A stretch of DNA of 64,000 bases from Pohlia nutans (Eukaryota; Streptophyta; Bryopsida; Bryales; Mniaceae). A program made the position numbers and the translations under genes. Below, piece by piece: positions 55,959 through 64,000 of this stretch (its first letter is position 1; every line of letters starts with the position of its first letter). The stretch spans positions 19,520,336 through 19,584,335 of the forward strand of contig CM040091.1 in the NCBI GenBank assembly GCA_022496805.1, read 5' to 3'. The notes beneath the pieces were generated by a model, which saw nothing but the letters and a program-made list of their open reading frames with translations, ran no database searches and was not told the DNA's origin.

Positions 55959-58826
55959 ATGGGGAATTGCCACGCGGTTGACCCTGTCAGTGCGACAGTG
56001 GAGCACCCCACGGGGAAAGTGGAGAAGCTCTACTTCGCCTCGTCTGCGCGGCAACTGATGCTGCAGCACCCCGGCCATTACGTCGTGCTTTTACCACCTC
56101 CGCCTCCTCCCTCCGCCGATGGTTCCGTCTTGCACGTCAAACGGAAACTGAAACTCCTGCCGCCTGATTCTATGCTGAACATCGGCTCCTGCTACAAACT
56201 CGTTTCCTTCGAAGGTATTTAAACCACAACAATTTGCAAACCCTGTTTTCAAGCCTTTGTTATGGCCTGGCTTTCTCATCAATGGACAGTTACACAGTCT
56301 CCAGATCTGTGGGTTTACGATTGTCTTGTCTTGAAAAGTTACGCCGATGGTCTTTCTTTTTAATAATCAAACTCTTTGGTACGTGGAAAGATAATTCTTA
56401 CAGTCTTTATTCTCCCTAAATCTGCAGGTTTTTGATTGTCATTTCTTTGTGTCTGTAACGAGGGTTCTATTTCGTGGATGAAACGTAAATTTGCACATTT
56501 TTTTAATTTCAATTTGTCTATGAAACGTGAAATATACAATGGACAGTTACAGTCTCTAGATTTGTAAGTTTACGATTGTCTTGTCTTGAAAAGTTATGAC
56601 GAGGGTCTTTCTTTTCATTAATCAAACTCTTTGGTACGTGGAAGGATATATAGTTCTATCTGCAGGTTTTTGATTGTCATTTCTTGGTGTCTGTAACGAG
56701 GGTTCTATTTTGTGTAAATTTTCACATTTTTAAAATTTTGATTCGTCTGTAAAACGTGATATAATGGACAGTTACAGTCTCCAGATCTGTCTTGAAAAGG
56801 TATGACGAGGGTCTTATTTTGTAAGTTTTTATTAACCAAACCCTGTGGTACATTGCTTCTGTATGGAGCCTTACAGTCTTAGATCTGTAGGTTTTTGTTT
56901 GTACTTTCTTGGTGTCTGTAACGAGGGTTCTATTTTGTGAGAGTAACGAAGGAGCACCCAAAACCAAGAGTGTACCTAATTTCTAGACACGGTAGTCATT
57001 CTAAAATGTAAATCTAGGCAGACCATAGATAGCTTATCATTTCGGTCAATAAACAATAAGAGCTCTATAGATTTGCGTTCTAGAATGATTACCGTGTTTA
57101 GAAATTATTGGAATTGGGTACACTGTTGGTATTGGGTGCTCCTACCTTATGTTGTTTCTAGTAATGGTACTTGGAATGATAGGGCTTCTCGAGGAGTGTC
57201 TCATTCTCTCTAGATTTGTAGGGTTTCGGTTAACGAGGGTTCTGTTACAGTGTGGATGAAATGGCATTTTGTTAATTTTAATTTGTCTGTAAAACGTGAT
57301 GCAGATGTTCTGTCAGAGCTTTCTGACAATGGCAGCATGGCGCATCAGACGACCAGGAGGAGAGCTACGACGACCACTGCTTCGAAACTTTCACCTACTC
57401 AAGTAAGTTTTGGATGACTGATGCATTAAAAAGATACATAATTTTCTACATCGATGCGAAATGGCCAACTGGCCATGTGGCCCCGACTTTGACATCCATG
57501 TTGTCAGCACGGCCCTCACTGGTCTCAGTTGGTGCAGGTTTCCAAGACGCAGTCAGATGTCAGCAAGGCTGCTGTAAAGCATATCAATCAACTCCGCGCG
57601 ATGTTATCCAAGTCCAAGTCCTTTGGGGCACAAAAGGTACTAGAGTTGGAATCGCAATTATTTAAGAACTTATTCGCACTAACTTACATCACTGTCTGTG
57701 GGTCATGGAAACCAAACCCAGTGATGAAGTTGGTCACCATATGCTGGTTCATTCTCCCAAATATGTGACCAAGTTTAATTATTCAGCTTTGTCCCTTTCC
57801 CTGCCAGTGCAAAAATGCCAGTACAACACACTGAACTCTTTTATATCACCTTTTCGATAACCAACGTACATGAACTCCGAACTCAACGTACAACACCCTG
57901 AACTCAACGTACAGCACTCTGAACTCTTTTATATCACCCTTTTGATAACCAACGTACATGAGTTCAGAACTTGGCATGTGGAAAAGTGTCCATATATTGG
58001 AGGGTGTGATAATAAGGAGTTTATAGTCTAAGGTAGGGGTCCAGTTTTTGATACTGTCCCTTTCTATGCAATTGTTAAACATCTGAGCTCAGATGAAATG
58101 TTTATGAGTTAAACATTGTAAAGATGAAATGTTTAACACTTGTAGATAGGTATAGTTCAAGGAGCACAATTTAATATGAAAGTCACCTAAGGAATTAAAA
58201 TAACAGGTTAGATTGTATAACCCATTTGCCATGAATCCTCAAAAGTTGTGCTGTCTCTATTCCCTCTTATTAGGAACACATGAATTCAACTTAGCTAGTA
58301 ACATCATGTTTCCAATTGATAGTAATTTTTTTTGGTTTGAAACGTACATCAGCAAAACATGAGGGCATAATTGGAAACATGATTGGTGTACCTTAACCTT
58401 AAAACGGCTTGAAAGCCCTTTGCGACCGTATAGTATATTCTATATTTGGTGGTATTTGATCAAAATAACAATGACCAAACACTTCGAGTACAAAGTAAAA
58501 TTAATAATCATGTTTATAACAATGTATCATAATTCATATATTAAACCACTATTGAAAAATTATAAGGCAAAATACGGAACCCACCCCAAGTGCCATTTAT
58601 GGGTTAAAAATGCTTTGTTTTTTCTCCTCGTTTACAATGACGAAAGAAAAGGTTTTTACTCTTATGATGTGATTCTCGTCTTCAGGAAAATGTTTCCCAA
58701 GATGTGATCCCTGAATTGGCGCCAACGACGCGAAATTTCTCCTCTCCACTGGAGTCTCTTCGCCCGGTTCCACGAGGAGGAGCATGGCGACCTAATCTTC
58801 AAAGCATTGCTGAAAGAGGTCGATGA
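55959..58826 (+). CDS. DUF4228/PADRE-domain protein, 4 coding exons
   Basis: Small plant-specific protein of the DUF4228 (PADRE) family, often linked to stress and pathogen responses; its biochemical activity is not established. Exons: 55959-56214, 57305-57402, 57538-57636, 58686-58826. Phases join, giving 197 aa. The N terminus MGNC fits the N-myristoylation context (Gly2, Cys4). The family signature follows: VEHPTGKVEKLYFASSARQ, the HPGHYVVLLP core, a proline run (PPPPPP) and KRKLKLLPPDSMLNIGSCYK, then LVSFEG. A Ser/Thr-rich middle is followed by AKSFG-like text (SKSFGAQK), and the end WRPNLQSIAERGR matches the short conserved C-terminal motif of the family. Introns 1 and 3 are over 1 kb. 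Intron 1 is largely tandem repeats plus a MITE. An AATAAA at 59,212 is a candidate poly(A) signal. Confidence 0.88.
56282..57303. repeat. Tandem repeats filling PADRE intron 1
   Basis: Units of about 240 bp begin ATGGACAGTTACA(CA)GTCT at about 56,282, 56,519 and 56,764, and carry GATTGTCTTGTCTTGAAAAG, GTGTCTGTAACGAGGGTTCT and a TTTTAAT...TGTCTGTAAAACGTGAT end. A last partial unit (57,209-57,303) supplies the intron's real acceptor (AAACGTGATGCAG). A family P MITE interrupts the series. Confidence 0.75.
56946..57147. mobile_element. Near-palindromic MITE, family P (PADRE intron 1)
   Basis: A 202-bp element flanked by TA. The left arm ACGAAGGAGCACCCAAAACC pairs with the right arm (reverse complement AGGTAGGAGCACCCAATACC). 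The arms extend through CTAATTTCTA and GGTAGTCATTCTA to near the centre. It aligns with the ALDH3 intron 1 copy. Confidence 0.75.
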
Positions 58827-59713
58827 TCATCAGATTTGGGTTTTTTTTAGTTTATTTTTGAATTGCCCCCTTTTTTTTTAATCCTCGTTTGTACAGAGTG
58901 CTCCATCCCAGGCATAATTTCCTCACCATCAGCAAGCAATGTCCTCTAATTGCTTGCTGACATGGCACGGACGATGTCAGGCTCATATCCATCGTGAAGG
59001 GAATTCTTAGTTGGAATTGGTAGTATTGTTTGGTTGTGGGAGACAAAACTATCTACTGTAATTATATAACTACGCTTCCATTTCCTGATGCAATTGTAAA
59101 GTTATACTTTTCAATTCTTGTACTTCCTTGTTGGCATCTTACTGTGGTTTTAACTTTGTTCTCTGCTCACTCATCATTTTGTGAGAATTCACTCATGGGT
59201 GAATACCACTAAATAAAATGAAGAGTGTAGTCAATAATTTTTTTTTCTGCACACAACATTGGAGTCTGTCTCCAAGAAACTATGGTGTAGGGAGTGCTAC
59301 TTGTGTTGGGTTAGCCACACTATTTGTGCCACTCTGTACTAGAAGCGTGATACATCAAAATTTTAAAAGTGAAATTGATACATGGTGATCACAAAGTAGC
59401 AATGTTCCATGCATGCAGTGGAGGGTGGTCCCTTCAGATTTAAACCATTGTGATTGCGTCATGACATTGGAGTCTGGTTCCAAGTAGCTGCAAAAAAAAC
59501 TCACCTTTAACGGGGGCAGACAATAAGAGTGACACAAAAACTACATACTACTATTAAAGATAAACCAATTTTTGAGGCTTGGCAATTTTTTTATAAAAAA
59601 TTGATAAGTTTAAAAATGTCAAAAACTAGAACAATTATTTCCATAGAGGAGGTAACATTTTCATCGTCAATATAAACTGAAAAAAAAACTCGAAAATTTT
59701 GGCATCTCTTATA

Positions 59714-59915
59714 TTAACCTTTAAAGGTCCAGATTGGCCATTCCGGCCAATATTATATGGCTGTATTTCATTGTATTCGGGATGGTTCTACACCTGCTAT
59801 GAGTTTCATATCAAAAGTGAAGTTAAAATTCATCTCAATTTGGAACTTTCTACTTACAATAAATGTTAAATATACGGCAATATATCTACTATGTCCTAAA
59901 ACCTTGAAGGGTTAA
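59714..59915. mobile_element. TTAA-flanked MITE, family D, inverted copy
   Basis: Ends are TTAACCTTTAAAGGTCC and (reverse complement) TTAACCCTTCAAGGTTT. It is 202 bp and in opposite orientation to the copy at 3,368-3,603 (TATGAGTTTCATATCAAAAG, CAATTTGGAACTTTCTA). Confidence 0.6.
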
Positions 59916-60039
59916 AAGTGGTTACCCCATTCCCAAGTGGCTCCTTTCACCAACAGCTAGGGGCATTACAGTTGGTAATGGGTTCTCTCTTGTTGGTTTT
60001 AGTATATGTAAGTGTGGTTATGAATTCGTTATTGTTGGT

Positions 60040-60849
60040 TTAACCCTTTAGTGCCCAGCTGACCACATTATGGTCACTGCAACGTCCGAAATGCAAATAG
60101 CACAGAATCCGTGAAGAATTGGAATTTCAGTTTTGAAGTTCAGATTATGCCACATGCATTATACATCTTCCAGAAAAAGAAATTTTCAATTTGGAATTGT
60201 ACAACTATCAAAATACCTATCAACAAAGCCCAAAAATACTACAAATACTTGAAAATACAGTGAATACTTACAAATACAACACATGTATTATGAAGTATTT
60301 CTTGTGTTTGGAAGTTTGTTATCTTGTTTTGTTTTTTGGTATTGTGTTCTCTTTTCTATCTTCCATTAGTGTGTGTAATCCGATCTTGACTAATGTACCC
60401 ACTCCTGTCAATTTTCAACGTATAAAATTTTGCCTAAACCGTATATGGATAAGTCACTTTCATTTATAAAATTCACAAAAATTATGTGTGAGTCTATTTT
60501 TGATATGAAAGATTGCAACGGAGAGGTGTTGGCGTAGGGCATAGCTGAACTTCTTTACTTTCATTTTTGAAAATTTAACTCACATTCTATTTAACTCTGA
60601 AGTCACACACCCCCCAAAATCTCATTTTTGAGCGTGCATTATACAGTTCAAATACATACTATAATCTTCCAATCCCACCGTTGGATGATTCTCAAATTTT
60701 AATAAAATGTGTGCTCTTGAGTTGGGAATAGAATTGTACGGCTAATTTCTAATTTGATATATTCTATTTCTGGTAATCTCAATCACAGTGGAAAAACCCA
60801 CTAAAATTGAGAGCTCCCATCTACAGTACCCTAGGCACTAAAGGGTTAA
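60040..60849. mobile_element. TTAA-flanked element, family E copy 2 (810 bp)
   Basis: Ends are TTAACCCTTTAGTGCCCAGC and (reverse complement) TTAACCCTTTAGTGCCTAGG. Same length and same orientation as copy 1 at 9,651-10,460, with high similarity throughout. The termini keep the inverted repeat well. Confidence 0.7.
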
Positions 60850-61065
60850 GCATCTTTGGTGTGTACAATACAAATCTTCTTTAGACAGAAAGAGGTGTAC
60901 CTACATGACGTGAATGGGATGCGTCATACTTCAACTTTGAAAATTTATAACTAATTCATTCTTCATCCAAAAATTATGTTTCAACTTGTGTGGGAATCCA
61001 TTTTTTCTTGCCTACCTCTAAAAAATAATAATACTAAATCATATCAATGCCTCATTTCCCATGTT

Positions 61066-61110
61066 CCCAATGCAATGTTGGTGCATTGCAACAGGGTGTT
61101 TGCTAGTTCA
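61066..61110. repeat. 45-bp segment shared with 50,846-50,890
   Basis: TTCCCAATGCAATGTTGG then TGCATTGCAACAGGGTGTTT and GCTAGT. The CAATGCA/TGCATTG arms are perfect here, giving a hairpin 14 nt before CTAGT. Confidence 0.45.
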
Positions 61111-61530
61111 TGGTGCTATATCTTTTGTACCTGCCACTTGAGATGAGATCAAGATTGAGCAGCAGGTTTTCTATTCCAAGGGGAGAGGCAAGTCCTCAAG
61201 AATGCTATTGATGACAATTCAACACAGCCAGAAGATCAGACTGCAAATTACTTTTGATCCAACATGATTGGCGAAGGAATGGAAAAAAATTGAATGATTA
61301 CATTCCACGGGTATTGTATTGTATTGTCTCCTTCAGAGCTACATGTTTGGCATTGTATACATGGTCACGGCCAGCTCATGACAGCATTTTACAAAGAGCT
61401 GGCCACATGAACATAATTATGGTACTGATCCATTATTTCATGGAGGCAGTTTTTTTGTGTTTTTTTTTTTGGGTTTTTTCTTCCCCACCATATGTACAAA
61501 ATGAGAGTCGTTGTTGTGGGTGTGAGATAT

Positions 61531-63790
61531 CTATGAGAGGACTTTACACAGGGCATTGTCTCGGGGGAGCCAGTCCCGGAAGGTGACCATGGTCTCGGAG
61601 CCCGGGGGAGCATGAGGCATGATCTGTTCATAGGAATCCGAGCTGCCAATATTCTCAAACTCGCGTAACGCGGATTCCATCGTCAACCTCACCATCTCTT
61701 CATCCTGTTCCTGAATCACTTCAGCTACCGTTTGAAATGAATCCATGCCGTCGTGGCTTGTCCAATCCCGTGGATCGATTGATGGTACCTACAATGATTG
61801 CCAGAAAAAAAAAAAAAAAAAGTTAGGTTTTTCAACACTAGTAGGAATTTGGTCCTTTTAAATTGGTCCCTTTTGACTTAAATGGTCCAAAACAACTTTT
61901 AAATAGCTTAAGGGTTCGTTGGTTCACACAAAACATTGAGCAACTTGGGTACAAGATGGAAAATAAAATATAATAGGTTCCATCAGTGGTCTTGTCCGTA
62001 TGACCATTTTGTGGAGAGCTCCAAATACCATCAGCCCACAAGATGGTCAAATCAATAAGACTGCTCACAAGAAGTGTTGCCATGTCATTTTTTTTATCAT
62101 CCACTGTCAAGATTTCCACTTCACAACCAACTGAACGAAGTGTCACTAGTAGAAAAGGTGGCACTACTACTGAGAGAGATGCCCAGGCAAGTAGTGTTGG
62201 TTGGCACCTACCTTGCAGCACTCCAAGTAGTGTTGGTTGGCCTCGCTCGCATCCACGGTACCAGGGAGGATTCGGGTTCCATACCAGGAATCATCAGCTG
62301 TGGATTCTACGAGAACGTACCTGTGTTGAAGCCACAATAACAAATTTTAGAATAACAAAAAGAAGAATTACTGGATGACGATGCTCGTTTAATTGGGACT
62401 TTCCACCATATTGAGACTCTTTGAAATCTACAACTAGCATAGATCCAATGGGCAATTAAAGGTTTATGGTTGACTAATAGTCTTGTGAAAATGTTATGAG
62501 TACTATCAGTACTGGTGATGGTGGAGGAGCATCTCCACCAATGCTCTAGGTATTAGTAGCTCTCTAGCTCTGGAAAAATGGATGTGCTTACATGGGTTGG
62601 TCAACAATTTATTTGAAGGGAGACACTAAATACAACAACAACCTAGTTCAAGGCCCTCAAAACGACTCAAGCTAGTGTATCTTCTCTTTTTAATTGCACA
62701 GTCACCATGATTGCAGCGTCCATACGTGGTGACTTGTGAGTACCTTATTTACTATTTTTAGAGTCAAATTGAGTGATGTTGGTGAGGAACTACATGGTAT
62801 GCCCTCTAATTTTTCATAGGGAACCCTCACAGTTTGACTCCGAGGCCAAACTTGGATGGGGGGTAAAAGTGAAGGATTTTTACCAGGAATAAGTTTTTTT
62901 CCCCACGCCCGTCAAAAGCACCATGGTTTTACCCCAGTAAAGGTTCCAAAAAGGGAGTCAAAGTTTGAATCCCAACTCCTAATCTATACTTTCCATCACA
63001 GTGCTAAATGGGGTAAAAAATTAGGCCAAAATATGCACTTTTTACCCCAACAAAAATGTCTAGGACCCCTATGTTTGGATGACCTTTAGAGTGCAATTCA
63101 GAGTTTCTGGTCGAGATGCTCTTACCTTGCAAAGAGCTCCTCCTCAGCATGAGGGCTCAGGGATGGCAGCCAATCCAAGTCACCAAATTGTTTTTGACAG
63201 TCTGATTTCCTTGGCTCAGCTTGGGGCTTCGGTGAGCTTTCGCCTTCTGGTTTGCGGTGCCCGTAGAGCCAATTTGGACTTTTCAGTTGCACCTCCCTGC
63301 ACACAATCCAAAAATATTTTCATTACTAATTTGGATTTTTCCCTTTGGAAAGAGACTACCCAACAATTTACTCTTCTTAAGAGTCCACTTCCACATTTTT
63401 TTTCACATTACCCACTTTAGGATGGTTCAAAACATACCTTCTTACATAGCTAAGAAAAATCTAATATTACAAGTAGAGTACTATCATAGATTATCTTATA
63501 ATATATAGTATCTACACATGTATATATACTACTTCAATAATAACATATTTACAATAAATATAAAGAAAGATTGGGATAGAGCCTCACGGTTATACATTTT
63601 GAGTAAAACAAAAGCCAACAAAAAAAATGTGGGGTTTTTATTTTTTATTTTTTATTCTAGATGTATTAAATGGTGCACATCAAATAAAAGAATGCACTTA
63701 CGCAGCATCTCGAGCAACCCCTGTCACTGCATTGCTTTTGGGTTCCGTCTCTGTGTACATAAGTACATTTCTCACAGGCCCACAGATTTC
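61531..63790 (-). CDS. Uncharacterised plant protein, 3' part of a multi-exon gene
   Basis: I do not recognise the family. Minus-strand exons, 5' to 3': 63790-63702, 63296-63126, 62320-62212, 61788-61531. All junctions keep phase, and the last four exons encode about 208 aa ending in a TAA-type stop region at 61,531. Readable segments are SPNWLYGHRKPEGES, FGDLDWLPSLSPHAEEELF, VLVESTADDSWYGTRIL, VPSIDPRDWTSHDGMDSFQ, EVIQEQDEEMVRLTMESAL and FRDWLPRDNALCKVL. The acidic, Glu-rich stretch is probably helical. A further exon may end at 63,905 (donor AGAG|GTATG), so the gene likely begins beyond the window. In another frame the 63.7-kb exon reads WACEKCTYVHRDGT, resembling a zinc finger, but that frame stops at once in the next exon. 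Splice sites are my inference. Confidence 0.6.
62188..62246. repeat. Direct repeat straddling a splice donor
   Basis: AAGTAGTGTTGGTTGGC occurs at about 62,189 and 62,230. One copy is inside the minus-strand exon and the other is just beyond its donor, in the intron. Confidence 0.75.
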
Positions 63791-64000
63791 CTGGAACACA
63801 GAAAGAAACCAACAAACTCATGTTAGTTATTTTGGCACATATTTGTTGAGCCATCACTAGTCGCCTACATTTTTACGAACATTAGATTTCAAAATATTAC
63901 ATACCTCTATACTCGGTAAGATTTGCAAACACATTAAATACTTGATTGCGTGTGGGTTACTTTTGTAGGAATACAATTGTAGAAAGTAAGTTATAGCAGG

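Noticed and set aside
413..60849. CCCTAAA-like motifs suggesting interstitial telomere repeats
   Set aside because: The motif occurs once per element end as TTAACCCCTAAA and never in tandem, so it is a transposon terminus and not telomeric DNA.
63666..63857. Zinc-finger-like reading WACEKCTYVHRDGT on the minus strand
   Set aside because: This frame hits a stop immediately after the next splice acceptor. The alternative frame of the same exon joins three further exons in phase.
1..64000. CRISPR arrays or bacterial operons
   Set aside because: The tandem arrays have no unique spacers of constant length, and the genes have spliceosomal introns.

Overview
The window looks like nuclear DNA of a land plant. 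It carries intron-rich genes of plant families: a retinoblastoma-related protein (RBR), a family-3 aldehyde dehydrogenase (ALDH3) and a DUF4228/PADRE-domain protein. The background is AT-rich, introns are mostly 100-1100 nt, and mobile DNA is dominated by short non-autonomous elements rather than LTR retrotransposons. I lean towards a bryophyte or another non-flowering plant, but the sequence does not prove this. I see no bacterial, organellar or viral gene cluster.

Layout. About 1-20,100 is gene-poor: MITE-like elements, several tandem arrays (about 4.5, 12.0 and 17.8-19.2 kb) and a decayed reverse-transcriptase-like remnant near 6 kb. A GC-richer promoter and leader at about 20.1-22.3 kb precedes RBR (22,330-29,097, 18 coding exons, about 1,100 aa by my splicing). 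After a 58-bp tandem array (31 kb) comes a probable transcribed leader at 31.8-32.5 kb, then ALDH3 (33,516-40,849, 10 coding exons, 487 aa). About 41-54 kb is almost wall-to-wall small transposons, some abutting and some nested. The PADRE gene is at 55,959-58,826 (4 exons, 197 aa). A partial minus-strand gene that I cannot name (61,531 to at least 63,790) runs off the right end.

Main observation. At least 21 elements in many sequence families share one terminal architecture. Each starts TTAACCC(C/T)TAAA(G/C)G or a close variant and ends in the inverted form, with TTAA at both outer edges. Together they cover roughly 12 kb, near a fifth of the window. In three places two such elements abut and share a single TTAA, as expected if TTAA is the duplicated target site. 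TTAA targets plus CCC termini are the signature of the piggyBac superfamily, so this looks like a large, diversified set of piggyBac-type MITEs in a plant. No transposase is visible here. A second set of 200-400 bp near-palindromic elements has TA target sites and AGGTAG termini; copies sit in introns of ALDH3 and of the PADRE gene. A Stowaway-type element, a tRNA-derived SINE with a 16-bp target duplication, and a large foldback element are also present.

The genes have no obvious shared pathway. RBR is the cell-cycle regulator that binds E2F, and an E2F-type site lies in its promoter region. ALDH3 oxidises aldehydes. PADRE proteins are associated with stress responses. The contrast in intron content is notable: ALDH3 introns are full of MITEs, while I recognised none in the 17 RBR introns. 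All splice models are my own reading, based on GT/GC-AG sites, phase and family similarity.
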